Origin: Clostridia bacterium
GTDB lineage: Bacteria > Bacillota > Clostridia > Christensenellales > Aristaeellaceae
DNA: 64,000 nt
Assembly: GCA_017509255.1 (NCBI GenBank)
Contig: JAFWQA010000001.1
Coordinates: forward strand, 235,785 to 299,784
Direction of reading: 5' to 3'
Position 1 is the first letter of the stretch; every line of letters begins with the position of its first letter. The position numbers and the translations under genes were made by a program. A model generated the notes under the pieces. That model searched no databases. It was not told the DNA's origin and saw only the letters and a program-made list of their open reading frames with translations. This document shows, one piece after another, positions 33,685 through 41,947 of this stretch.

Positions 33685-35148
33685 TTATTGATTCTCAGGA
33701 TACCACTCCGCGATCACGCTGGTCGGGATCTCAAAATGCTGGTAATCCTTCCGGTCTTCCCAGTCTCCGCCCCATTCAAAGCCATGCTCAATGAAAAGAC
33801 GGTAACACAGGTCCTCGTGATCGATCTTATAAGGGAAATCCGCATCCCGATCCAGATAAGGTTCTCCGGTGACCGGCTCCACGATGCGCACGCCGTCCAC
33901 GATCTTCGTGTACGGGTTGTACAGCGTATTGATGTCCACGGCCAGGCCCAGACCGTGTTTGGAAACCCGGGTGGTGTGAGAAATAAAGCGGAAATTGAAG
34001 GAAGAGGAATTGTTATCCTCCATAGAAAGCTCATCATCCGCGTCATATTCATCCACCAGCCGCATCCGTTCGATCGGATAGTTTTCTTCATACAGCTGCC
34101 GGAGAATTTCCAGCACATCCTCGGCAATATGATAATTCACGATCATCTCGCCTTCATGTACCGCGCCGTCCAGATCCACGTGGAGCACATGAAGATACCG
34201 TAAATCCTCCCTGGGCAATGTACAGTCCTCTTTGAAGGATTTGCCATAAATACGCGCAAAGGTTTCATCAGAAATCGGAGCAATGTAAAACGGATCTTCC
34301 GACTGCGCTGCAGACTCCGTATCTGTTCCGGAACCCTTATCCTGACCAATTATGGAACTCATGGAGGCAAAAACATCTGCAAGCATCCTGATTTCCTCCG
34401 CCTTTTCCGGCATGGCTTCCACCAGTTCCTGGATCGCCTCTTCCGGGTTTTCAGCCGACAGGGCGTGAGTAATTATTTCCATGAGCTTCGTGTATTCGGC
34501 CCAGGGGTCGTTTTCCTCATCGTAGGTACCGTCTGCATGAAAGCGCAGTTCCGCCGCATTACGGGATAATCCGGCAACACTTGCGCTTTTCACGGTCAGG
34601 TCACCGATAAAGCCGTTGTCATTGTGCTCCATGTATTCAGTATAGGTTTCATTCAGCAGCAGATCATATTCATACAGGCCACAGCTTACGGTGTAGACAG
34701 CCGCATCGTCTACATCCATTCGGGACGAACTTGATTCAAAACCCGCGTCTTCCACTTCCTGCAGAGTTTTACCCACCAGGGCATCCAGTTCCTCCTGAGG
34801 CATGGGCTGCGCGGTAATTTCTTCTTCATAAGAAACAGGAAGAGTTTGGATATATGCGTTATATTCCGCGAAAGCGACTTCCAGCGCTTCAGCATCCGTA
34901 TATTCCAGCGTGGCCTGGCTCAGTGTGCGCGCTTCGTCATCCATGTCTGCCACCACGCGGAAATATACGCCGTCCAGTTCAAGAACCGCCACAAAATGTT
35001 CATCATTGCCGCCGGCGATGCCTGTATATCCGTCTGACGCCATTGCTTCGCCAATCGTGGCAAATGGAACGGAAAAAGCGCCTTCTTCAGCCAATGCTAT
35101 GTTTACCATCATAATCACTGCGAGTACAGCCAATAAAATCTTTTTCAT
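33685..35148 (-). CDS. Secreted M15 (VanY-like) carboxypeptidase with long N-terminal region
   Basis: A 487-residue protein with a signal peptide (ILLAVLAVIMMVNIALA). The last 150 residues are an M15 peptidase: SKHGLGLAVDINTLYNPY gives H and D, and GGDWEDRKDYQHFEI gives the last histidine. About 290 acidic residues in front include PQEELDALVGKTLQEVEDAGF and have no clear homology. It should trim peptide stems outside the membrane. AAAGGAAG precedes the ATG at 35148. Confidence 0.88.
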   Translation of the reverse strand: MKKILLAVLAVIMMVNIALAEEGAFSVPFATIGEAMASDGYTGIAGGNDEHFVAVLELDGVYFRVVADMDDEARTLSQATLEYTDAEALEVAFAEYNAYIQTLPVSYEEEITAQPMPQEELDALVGKTLQEVEDAGFESSSSRMDVDDAAVYTVSCGLYEYDLLLNETYTEYMEHNDNGFIGDLTVKSASVAGLSRNAAELRFHADGTYDEENDPWAEYTKLMEIITHALSAENPEEAIQELVEAMPEKAEEIRMLADVFASMSSIIGQDKGSGTDTESAAQSEDPFYIAPISDETFARIYGKSFKEDCTLPREDLRYLHVLHVDLDGAVHEGEMIVNYHIAEDVLEILRQLYEENYPIERMRLVDEYDADDELSMEDNNSSSFNFRFISHTTRVSKHGLGLAVDINTLYNPYTKIVDGVRIVEPVTGEPYLDRDADFPYKIDHEDLCYRLFIEHGFEWGGDWEDRKDYQHFEIPTSVIAEWYPENQ

Positions 35149-35402
35149 TATAAACTTCCTTTCGTCTCTACAGGACTGAGTTACTGTATGCACTTTTCTC
35201 TTGCTGTATTAACATTATCACAATATCATTTCGTCCGCAACATATTCATAACACGCCTGCCGGAAAGCGGATCAGCTTCTGTTTCTTCCGACTGAAAAAC
35301 CCGCTTCCGGGTCATACCCATCTTCAAGGTCATATCTCAAGGGTACTTTGGGATTTGCGACCGATGTATTGATATTTATTTGGGGAAATACACAATAATG
35401 GG

Positions 35403-35434
35403 TTGACATATAGATATAAAGTACTTTATATTAT
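35403..35434 (+). promoter_or_regulatory. Promoter overlapped by an 18-bp palindromic operator
   Basis: TTGACA (35403-35408) and TATATT (35427-35432) form a promoter with an 18-base spacer. A perfect palindrome ATATAAAGTACTTTATAT (35414-35431) fills the spacer and -10, and AAAGTA recurs just downstream. A repressor bound here would block transcription. The winged-helix protein made by the second gene of the operon is the natural candidate. Confidence 0.75.
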
Positions 35435-35490
35435 AAAGTATCCGGGAGACACCATCCGATTCCCGAATCCAATCCAAAGGAGAAATGAGT

Positions 35491-36243
35491 ATGACACAGC
35501 AGATATCTGCTTCCGAAAACCAACACAGCGAAGAAAACATAAAAACCGCCATGGAGGATATTGCTCTCATAAAGCGCATTATCAACCATGCGGAAATCAA
35601 TCTGCGCCGCCTCGGCTGGCTCTTCCTGGTATACGGTTCAGCCACACTTGCCTTCCAGGTATTCCAGATCGTTCTCACCCTTTATACCGCCCGTACATCC
35701 AGCCTGGAGAGCGTCAGCACCCTGTCCATCATCCTGACAGCCCTGTCGTATGCTGTAAGTATCGTGCTTTTCGTTCTGTTTATACGTAAACGCAGGAAAA
35801 TTGGAAAGAGCGAGAATGTTTATACCATGCGTCTGTTTGATATGTGGGGTGTAATGCTTTTCGCGCCGATAGTCCTGGGGCTCGTCACGCGGCTCATCGG
35901 GCTGACTGTCCAATCCCCGAATGCAGCAATCGGGAACACAGTCCTCAGCTGCATGAAATACGGCGCCGTATGTATCTGCATTTTCTTTACCGGCCACTAT
36001 ATCAGCAGCCGGACCATGAAGATTATCGCTGCTGTACTTTCTGTCCTGTTTCCCGTCCTGTTTATCATTCCGCTTCCTTATGTCATTGCTGTGAACCTCA
36101 ATGAAATCACAACTGCGATCCAGCTATATGCATATCTGAGTGCGAAAGCGAATATAATCTCCCTTTTGCTCCCCTTCGTGTATATCGGCATGGGCATCTT
36201 TTCCATGAAAAAGCAGAGAGGGTCTTTTTATGGAGATGAATAA
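35491..36243 (+). CDS. Six-segment membrane protein, function unknown
   Basis: A 250-residue protein with a charged N-terminal 40 residues and about six hydrophobic segments. They begin LGWLFLVYGSATLAFQVFQI and end IISLLLPFVYIGMGIFSM. No enzymatic motif is visible. GGAG is eight bases before the ATG at 35491. It overlaps the next gene by 14 bases. Membrane protein plus winged-helix regulator pairs of this kind are common in Firmicutes, often with unknown signals. Confidence 0.82.
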   Translation: MTQQISASENQHSEENIKTAMEDIALIKRIINHAEINLRRLGWLFLVYGSATLAFQVFQIVLTLYTARTSSLESVSTLSIILTALSYAVSIVLFVLFIRKRRKIGKSENVYTMRLFDMWGVMLFAPIVLGLVTRLIGLTVQSPNAAIGNTVLSCMKYGAVCICIFFTGHYISSRTMKIIAAVLSVLFPVLFIIPLPYVIAVNLNEITTAIQLYAYLSAKANIISLLLPFVYIGMGIFSMKKQRGSFYGDE

Positions 36244-36517
36244 TATCCCGGAAATGTTCCAGTCGAAACTTCGGCTGATGATCGTAAGCGGACTGATCAA
36301 GCAGCCCCTTTCGTTCACTGCGCTGAAACAGCTGACCGGAGCAACCGACGGCAATCTCAGCGTCCAGATCAGCAAGCTTACAGAAGCGGGTTACATTATT
36401 GTCCACAAGGAGTTTTCCGGCAAAAAACCGCTGACCACCTGCGAACTGACGCAGCTTGGCCGGGACAGTTTCCGGCAGTATGTTGAGCTCCTGAACAGCA
36501 TCCTCGCGGGTAATTAA
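36230..36517 (+). CDS. Winged-helix transcriptional regulator (HTH_34-like)
   Basis: A 95-residue DNA-binding protein with FQSKLRLMIVSGLIKQPLSF, then LKQLTGATDGNLSVQISKLT and a wing EFSGKKPLTTCELTQLG. This is the MarR/HTH_34 branch of short one-domain repressors. It is translationally coupled to the membrane protein and probably binds the palindrome at 35414-35431 to control both genes. Confidence 0.88.
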   Translation: MEMNNIPEMFQSKLRLMIVSGLIKQPLSFTALKQLTGATDGNLSVQISKLTEAGYIIVHKEFSGKKPLTTCELTQLGRDSFRQYVELLNSILAGN

Positions 36518-36539
36518 CAGATCATTTTGAGACAATTCA

Positions 36540-36865
36540 GTCGAAGTGGGCGAAGCTCTGACGACTACCAGTGGCAGGATTTTCGTCAGAGCTGAGGTCA
36601 AGCGAAAGGGAGCAAGCTCCACAGTATGGAGTTGCGACCATTGAGCTTGCGGACGGGATTCGATACCGTTTGCTCAATGGTCGCCCGGAACCCTTGGAGC
36701 GGGTTCCGTTCTCCCTTTCGCGCTAACAAACTCAGATCGCTTGCCTTCGGCACTCCCCACTGGGGAGACGCTCTCTTCGTTTGCCGTGGCCGCCGCGGGT
36801 TCTTCTCCCATCAATCCGGATAGCAAAAACCCGGGATACCCACAAGGGGCATCCCGGGTTTTCAT
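36540..36865 (+). repeat. Covarying palindromic repeat, copy 1
   Basis: The copy begins with GTCGAAGTGG, the last bases of tRNA-Pro read on the plus strand, and the same ten bases recur 326 bases later at the tRNA fragment. Stems include GCTCTGACGA/TCGTCAGAGC (36555, 36583), GCTCC/GGAG and CTCCCC-act-GGGGAG (36753-36767). Copies 2 (48965) and 3 (42135) keep the architecture while changing both sides of these stems. It fills most of the gap 36518-37120. Confidence 0.72.
36826..36862 (-). terminator. Terminator hairpin before the tRNA-Pro fragment
   Basis: AAAACCCGGGATacCC with GGgcATCCCGGGTTTT forms a strong stem flanked by A- and T-runs. It is the counterpart of the terminator behind the intact tRNA-Pro at 49252-49290. 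Confidence 0.65.
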
Positions 36866-36866
36866 G

Positions 36867-36908
36867 TCGAAGTGGCGGGATTCGAACCCGCGGCCTTCTG
36901 GTCCCGAA
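36867..36908 (-). pseudogene. Truncated tRNA-Pro: 3' half only (att-type duplication)
   Basis: The plus-strand text TCGAAGTGGCGGGATTCG continues through CCCGCGGCCTTCTGGTCCCGAA. It equals the 3' part of tRNA-Pro at 49294-49335 with one mismatch, from the discriminator base through the T arm to the anticodon loop. The 5' half is absent. Orientation is the same as the intact gene. Confidence 0.82.
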
Positions 36909-37120
36909 TTCGAAAATGTCCTGATTTTTCCGACTCTTTCCGGAAATTTCCGCAAACTGCCGGTTTTTTCTGCTTTTTGCCGGCTTTTTCCGCTTGTTTC
37001 TGGAAATTTCCAAGCGGTTTTAAAGTGGATACTCGGCATTTTCTTCACTTTTAAAGGTGCAATCCCTGGTTGCAACCGGTCGGGTTGCAGCATATCCACA
37101 GGCCGTGCCTTGTCGTTTGG
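36909..37120. repeat. Left-end arm of integrated unit 1
   Basis: This stretch and 42533-42743 are related. Both contain TAAAGTGGA, AAAGGTGCAAT, a TGCAACC-loop-GGNTGCA hairpin, GGCCGT and then the end of a SHOCT gene. Tandem GGAAATTTCC-like words occur here. The motifs AAAGTGGA and TGCAACC..GGTTGCA also occur in the right-end arms, as integrase arm sites might. Confidence 0.5.
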
Positions 37121-37312
37121 TCAAACTTTTGGTTCGCCGCTTGGTTCCATGCCCATCTTCACGGTCAGATCTCCGAGCGACTTGTCGTACTGCGCGCGGT
37201 TGATCGCGCCATGCTCTAGGAACGTGTCGAGCAATTGCTTCTGCCGCAGATAAAGGTCACGCTTCTTTTTCTCGCCAGATGATGGTATTTTATCGTTCTT
37301 TACTGAACTCAT
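37121..37312 (-). CDS. SHOCT-like mini-protein
   Basis: A 63-residue protein. Its C-terminal part QLLDTFLEHGAINRAQYDKS has the shape of a SHOCT domain (short helical hairpin ending many Firmicutes proteins). It overlaps the end of the zinc-ribbon gene by 23 bases, so it is probably translated with it. A close paralog lies at 42744-42950, in the same position relative to the tRNA fragment of the second unit, which links it to the element rather than only to the operon. Confidence 0.7.
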   Translation of the reverse strand: MSSVKNDKIPSSGEKKKRDLYLRQKQLLDTFLEHGAINRAQYDKSLGDLTVKMGMEPSGEPKV

Positions 37313-38750
37313 TATCAATCTCTTCGATTCTCTTAGTAAGCGGAGCCATCTTCCCCTTTATCGCGCTCTTTTCTTTTTCAATCTTATCATTCAGCTGGCC
37401 AGTTAGCTTATCAATTTGATCCTGCAATACTTTTCTCTCTTTGCCTGCAAATATCCCTAAGCTCTTCTTTTGTGCACTTCGAGAATCAATCTGCTTTTTT
37501 AGCAGAACGATTTCATCCTTGCTCTCAATACGACTTTCTTCATCTAAGAGCGCTTGGACTTGCTGTTTTAGCGATGCCTTTTCAGTTGTTAATTTTTCTT
37601 TTTCCTCAGCATGAGCTTTCCAGTACTCTTCTTTCCGTTTTTCCGCTTTCCGTTTTCCTTCTTCTATTGCTGCCTGCTTCTTGGCCTCGTACCCAGCAAT
37701 TTCTTTTCTCCGACTCTCTTTCGCGCCATCTGTCAGAAAATAATCAATATCATAATACTCAGAACGACTCATCACAGCTCCATAGCCATTTGTAGTCGTT
37801 GATATCATTCCTTTATAGCTCACCTGTTCTATTGGAACTTTTGTATACTCTATCATGTTTTCATATATTATGACCTTCGTGTTAGTAGGCGTGGATTCGT
37901 TAAACTGCTTTTCACAAAACTGAAGAAGGTTGACCAGATTTGCAGATTCATCAAGAAAAGTTTGGAATATTGGATGTGCTGGGCGAAATACATCAGAACT
38001 AATGTACTCTTTACGATTGCGATTTCTATTCCAATTAGCGCCATAATTACTCAAATCTTTACGGAAGTAATTGTATGCAACCGTTGTCTTCCATGCAGAT
38101 ACTGAGGTTTGATTGCACATTATGCAAAATAGATTGGCGAAATGCTCAATGTATTCTTTAGGATCTTGGCCAAACTCTTTATAAGCTGACTTAATCCATT
38201 CTATGCTCTCGTTGTATGTCTTTTGTATTTTTAAAAGAGCTGCATCAGTTGGACGTCCAGCTTCAAAATTATTAATCCAGAAAGACAGGTTCACTTCTAA
38301 GCATTCTTTCAGCGCTTTTATTATCTCTTCAGTTTTTTTGTTTTTTTCTTCTTCCTCAAGGTTAGGATTAAGCGCCCGATATGCAGCCATAATACAATTA
38401 TACGCTTCGAGAATACGACAATTTTCCATAGTGAGCTGGAAGTGGATCGCTTGTCCTTTCAATAGCCATGCTTCAACGTTCTTATCATCCATGGCAATTA
38501 CCTGATCACAGAACTCTTCTGCTTTTGTCGGGTTTTTTGAATCAAAAGCGCTATGTGCCATTTTGAGGAGGTTGCTTACCTGGGCGGCATTTGCAATCTG
38601 TACTGTACCTTGTACCTCCACAGTACCCTCAACCATCATTTTCCTGACATCATCAAGAGAATACTTACACCCACATACTTGGCAAACAAAGATTCCATCT
38701 TGCTTCATCAGTTCGTTGCTGCCACAAACTTCACAGGTCAATTGTTTCAT
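37290..38750 (-). CDS. Zinc-ribbon, TPR-like and coiled-coil protein, function unknown
   Basis: A 486-residue protein. Residues 1-30 form a zinc ribbon (CEVCGSNELMKQDGIFVCQVCG), followed by helical repeats (AEEFCDQVIAMDDKNVEAWL, TPR-like). A long charged coiled coil from about residue 355 to the end is rich in K and E. No membrane segment. GGAGG precedes the ATG. It is the third gene of an operon headed by an SPFH protein. Base use is A+T-richer than the flanking genome. Similar zinc-ribbon/TPR proteins often neighbour YdjI-like SPFH genes; the function is not known. Confidence 0.75.
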   Translation of the reverse strand: MKQLTCEVCGSNELMKQDGIFVCQVCGCKYSLDDVRKMMVEGTVEVQGTVQIANAAQVSNLLKMAHSAFDSKNPTKAEEFCDQVIAMDDKNVEAWLLKGQAIHFQLTMENCRILEAYNCIMAAYRALNPNLEEEEKNKKTEEIIKALKECLEVNLSFWINNFEAGRPTDAALLKIQKTYNESIEWIKSAYKEFGQDPKEYIEHFANLFCIMCNQTSVSAWKTTVAYNYFRKDLSNYGANWNRNRNRKEYISSDVFRPAHPIFQTFLDESANLVNLLQFCEKQFNESTPTNTKVIIYENMIEYTKVPIEQVSYKGMISTTTNGYGAVMSRSEYYDIDYFLTDGAKESRRKEIAGYEAKKQAAIEEGKRKAEKRKEEYWKAHAEEKEKLTTEKASLKQQVQALLDEESRIESKDEIVLLKKQIDSRSAQKKSLGIFAGKERKVLQDQIDKLTGQLNDKIEKEKSAIKGKMAPLTKRIEEIDNEFSKER

Positions 38751-38798
38751 GTTGCAACCTCCATCCTTATCAATTAATGTGGTTTCCCTACGTTAACT

Positions 38799-39464
38799 TT
38801 ATTTCAAGGTCTTACACCTTATATTCCGTTCATCTAATAATTCCTTGATTTCACTAATCACGCCCAGTTTGTCACTTGCTACTGGAAGTTCTGCGAATTT
38901 AGCACCAATTTTTGTTTCAACTTCTTTTAACCCATCAACACTCATCGGATCGCTTAAGCGAATTTTCTCCACCAAAGTAGCAAGTTTCTTCTTCACCGCA
39001 GGGTCTTTTTCGCTGCTCATCAAAGCTGTTGCTTCTGTTCTCAAATTCTGGAAAAATTGTGTTTTGCTTTGTATGTGCTCGTCAACCTTGTCGACATACG
39101 CCTTACCACCGCCAACGGCGAAAATGCTAATAAGCATAATGCCCAAAAGAATGACAGAAACAATGATGCAAACCCAGGTTGGTATTGCCGGAACAAGGAG
39201 ATAAATGAACAGTAAAACTGTCTGTAATGTCAAACAAGTCAAGCCGGTTTTTATCGGAGCAAAAGAGAGGAATCCATTTTTCCCTTCTACATGTTTGCTT
39301 GCAGTGCTAACTGCAAATAACAGAAGCAAAAACATTGCGGCCAGAACACCATAAAGCAGCCAAAACGCTCCTGTTCTATTTCCAGGGATCACAAAGCAAA
39401 CAACGCTAATGATAATAAAGCAGACTGCCACTATCCCCAAGAAAGCACCATTAGCCTTTTTCAT
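38799..39464 (-). CDS. Four-segment membrane protein with cytosolic helical tail
   Basis: A 221-residue protein. The first 120 residues hold four hydrophobic segments (AFLGIVAVCFIIISVVCFVI, LLYGVLAAMFLLLLFAVS, LTLQTVLLFIYLLVPAI, VCIIVSVILLGIMLISIFAV). The rest is a charged helical domain (FFQNLRTEATALMSSEKDP) resembling no family I know. GGGAGGG precedes the ATG at 39464, two bases after the SPFH stop, so translation is coupled. Confidence 0.75.
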   Translation of the reverse strand: MKKANGAFLGIVAVCFIIISVVCFVIPGNRTGAFWLLYGVLAAMFLLLLFAVSTASKHVEGKNGFLSFAPIKTGLTCLTLQTVLLFIYLLVPAIPTWVCIIVSVILLGIMLISIFAVGGGKAYVDKVDEHIQSKTQFFQNLRTEATALMSSEKDPAVKKKLATLVEKIRLSDPMSVDGLKEVETKIGAKFAELPVASDKLGVISEIKELLDERNIRCKTLK

Positions 39465-39466
39465 TG

Positions 39467-40645
39467 TCAACCCTCCCTTGGTGTCCCGCACTTGGGACAG
39501 AATTTCCCGGGCTTGATAAACTTAAACCCGCATTTGCTACAAGTGTCCGGTGATGATTGCGGTGCACCACAATTATCGCAGAAAGCCGCACCTGGTGTCA
39601 GTTCTGCACCGCACTGATCGCAAAACGCATTAGCCTGGGCTTGTGGAGCCTCCGGAGTGGATGCCTGAGGATTAAGAGCGCCACCGATTGCATTACCTAC
39701 AAGTCCTCCAACAGCGCCACCTACACCTGCCATAGTTCCTAAGCCAACACCCATATTGGTAAACTGGCCAACAGCTTCATTCTCAGCAACCTTCTCAGCA
39801 ACACCAAACCCGCGTTCCTGTTGATATGTATATCCTTCAGTCGCTCTCTTTTGCGCAAGCGCCTGAGATTCAATCACCATCTGCTGAGCCTTGGTCTGCT
39901 GTTCGATAATGCCAACCTGCTGTTTCAACTTTGCTTCGGCAATATCAGCGTATTGACGGAAATGCAGTTCTTTGAATTTTTCATACTGTTGGTCTCCTTC
40001 CGGCTTTACGACCGTTGTGACCAAGAAACGATTAAGATTTATTCCATAATCAGCAAAATCTGGCGTGAGTTTCTCTTTTAATTCAGCAGAAAAATCTTCA
40101 AGCCTCTCATCAATTTCAAAGATGCTGATCTCGTTTGTGCGCATCGCCTGCGCCATATATGTCTTTACTCTTGTCATAAGGAAGGCCCGGAAGAACCTGA
40201 CAAGCTCGGTCTGAGTCAAGATCCTTTCTGTACCGACCAACTTGACCAGCAGATTACGAGAATCAGCCACGCTGAGACTCATCTCGCCGTTAGCACCAAA
40301 TGAGAGAGGAAATCTATATGTCGGTTCAATGTATTGTACTTTACTGTCCGTACCCCATCTGATTGCCATCTGTTCGGTCTTGTTGATAAAGTAAACCTCG
40401 CAGTGGAAAGGCGTTACTCCGCCTGTAGGAATATTCAAAATCCGTCTTAAGATCGGAATATTCTGTGTCTCAAGCTTATGTCTGCCAGGCCCAAATAAAT
40501 CTAATGCTTGGCCATTAAGAAAAAGAATTGCTTCTTGAGATTCATGCACAATCAGTTGTGACGCTGTGTTGAAATCTTCTGAAGGGTGTTTCCAGACAAA
40601 TGTACTATTATCCCCTTCGTACTTGATGACATCCAGTATCGCCAA
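39467..40645 (-). CDS. SPFH-domain protein with C-terminal zinc ribbons (YdjI-like)
   Basis: A 392-residue protein of the YdjI/virion-core-like SPFH branch. It has IKYEGDNSTFVWKHPSEDFN and HESQEAILFLNGQALDLFGP at the N-terminus, FADYGINLNRFLVTTVVKPE in the SPFH core, a glycine-rich linker, and paired zinc ribbons (CDQCGAEL..CDNCG, CSKCG..CPKCG). The TTG at 40645 was chosen because AGAGGTGG stands before it, homology begins there, and the promoter lies at 40739. SPFH proteins oligomerise at membranes; YdjI is linked to envelope stress. Confidence 0.88.
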   Translation of the reverse strand: MAILDVIKYEGDNSTFVWKHPSEDFNTASQLIVHESQEAILFLNGQALDLFGPGRHKLETQNIPILRRILNIPTGGVTPFHCEVYFINKTEQMAIRWGTDSKVQYIEPTYRFPLSFGANGEMSLSVADSRNLLVKLVGTERILTQTELVRFFRAFLMTRVKTYMAQAMRTNEISIFEIDERLEDFSAELKEKLTPDFADYGINLNRFLVTTVVKPEGDQQYEKFKELHFRQYADIAEAKLKQQVGIIEQQTKAQQMVIESQALAQKRATEGYTYQQERGFGVAEKVAENEAVGQFTNMGVGLGTMAGVGGAVGGLVGNAIGGALNPQASTPEAPQAQANAFCDQCGAELTPGAAFCDNCGAPQSSPDTCSKCGFKFIKPGKFCPKCGTPREG

Positions 40646-40738
40646 CTCAGCCACCTCTTTCTTTAAAATGTCTAATAGTACGCCTAGTTTTTTCACCCTG
40701 TTCGTATTCGGTTGCAAAACTGACAGAAATATCATGTT

Positions 40739-40790
40739 ATTATACCACCATACAAATCCCCTTGTAAACCCTAAACCGGTAACGTTACCG
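40739..40790 (-). promoter_or_regulatory. Promoter and operator of the SPFH operon
   Basis: On the minus strand -35 TTTACA and an extended -10 TGGTATAAT are separated by 18 bases. Just upstream, 40777-40790 is the perfect palindrome CGGTAACGTTACCG with a central CG, the type of site used by LacI-family proteins. No LacI gene is in the window. Confidence 0.75.
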
Positions 40791-40830
40791 ATAACCTAAG
40801 CACAATCATGCCAAGGTTTCCCAAAACAAC

Positions 40831-40854
40831 AAAAAGCCGGAGCCAAAGCTCCGG
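40831..40854 (-). terminator. Terminator behind the integrase remnant
   Basis: The stem CCGGAGC/GCTCCGG with a TTTG loop is followed on the minus strand by CTTTTTG, 11 bases after the integrase stop. Its twin lies alone at 12630-12649. Confidence 0.7.
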
Positions 40855-40864
40855 GAAATCAGTC

Positions 40865-41114
40865 TCAGGTCCCTGTCTGGGGGAAAAACAGCATGTTGCC
40901 CCGCGGTTTCTGCCAATGACCCTTTCTGGCCGCGGTATCCACCTTCTTGAATACGTCTGCCAGATCGTCCGCAGTGGTCTGGTACTCGTTGTGCCCCACG
41001 ATCTTCATGGCCTTCAGAGGGTCAATCCCAGCCCGGTAAAGCATGGTTACGAAATTGTGCCGGTAGTAGTACAGGGTCAGTGTATCTTTCTTGCCATAAT
41101 AGTATTCAGATCTT
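40865..41114 (-). pseudogene. Tyrosine recombinase (integrase) remnant, C-terminal catalytic part
   Basis: A minus-strand frame of 82 codons without a start encodes TLTLYYYRHNFVTMLYRAGI and MKIVGHNEYQTTADDLADVF. These are the RHxxxT.L..G and GHxxxQTT blocks of phage-type integrases. The catalytic-tyrosine segment that should follow TTA is replaced or deleted, and an in-frame TAA precedes the fragment. It is most likely the decayed integrase of the surrounding element. Confidence 0.78.
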
Positions 41115-41152
41115 TATTTACTCATCTTGTCTTCAATCTAACAGCATTACCA

Positions 41153-41698
41153 TCATAGCTGGTCTCCATCATAAGCACAACATTTTATGCCTTTTTTGCA
41201 ACAGGCAGCAGCTTCATTGAGCAAATCGCCATGATTTACTTTTATTCGACGAAGTCGTTTTACCTCATTGTATAAAAGCTTTGCATACTCATAGCCTTGT
41301 TTTGCTAGTTCCTCATTCTTCCCTATCTTATCATGGAAGGCTGCTCCATCCTTGTAGAGACCATGGACACGTATATCTCGTTCTCTAATCCAATTTCTTA
41401 GTTCCCCCTTATCAGTAAAAAAGTGGTTAGGCAGCTTCGATTTAGAAAAAATGTTTCTATTCTTGTTCCTATATGCCCGGAGGCATTCGATCCTTGTACT
41501 GATCTTTACATCCTTTCTGCACCGGCATCTCTGGCCACAAGGTAAGCCAAGAACACCACAAACCGATTCGAGCCTAGATTCGATCGCAGCATATTCCATC
41601 AAAATCGCCTCAAGGTAATAACCATTCTGGATTGCATATTCGCATCGAATAAAGAAGTCAGTATGCATTTTGACCAGATTATTCTCCACTTCTGTCAT
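41153..41698 (-). CDS. HEPN-like helical protein
   Basis: A 181-residue, all-helical basic protein. NGYYLEAILMEYAAIESRLE and IRERDIRVHGLYKDGAAFHD look like a HEPN-type four-helix bundle, and RDIRVH gives the R-x4-H motif of HEPN ribonucleases. Two cysteine pairs (GQRCRCRKD, AACCKKGIKCC) are unusual. It has its own promoter and GAGGAGG before the ATG. A defence or toxin role is possible, but no antitoxin nucleotidyltransferase is adjacent. Confidence 0.6.
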   Translation of the reverse strand: MTEVENNLVKMHTDFFIRCEYAIQNGYYLEAILMEYAAIESRLESVCGVLGLPCGQRCRCRKDVKISTRIECLRAYRNKNRNIFSKSKLPNHFFTDKGELRNWIRERDIRVHGLYKDGAAFHDKIGKNEELAKQGYEYAKLLYNEVKRLRRIKVNHGDLLNEAAACCKKGIKCCAYDGDQL

Positions 41699-41766
41699 CT
41701 CTTTGTCCTCCTCGTAATTATTGTTTTATGCTTCTGACCACTCTACTCTCACCAATCTATAAGATT

Positions 41767-41795
41767 TATATATCACAGATGATTGCCAATGTAAA
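41767..41795 (-). promoter_or_regulatory. Promoter of the HEPN-like gene
   Basis: On the minus strand -35 TTTACA and -10 TATATA are 17 bases apart, about 69 bases before the ATG. Confidence 0.68.
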
Positions 41796-41947
41796 CAAAA
41801 GCTCTGCAATCTCGCACATTCATTTATGTTTCAGTTTCTGGTTTTCGATTTCCGCTACCAACCGAACATTTGTATCACCAGTTGTTGGACTCATGGCACT
41901 CCCTCCGCGAAAACCCGATTCAACGGAGGTTGTGGTCAAGCTACATT

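Noticed and set aside
40645-40735. ATG at 40735 as start of the SPFH protein
   Set aside because: The promoter -10 lies at 40739-40744, so this ATG would be at or before the transcription start; AGAGGTGG and homology support the TTG at 40645.
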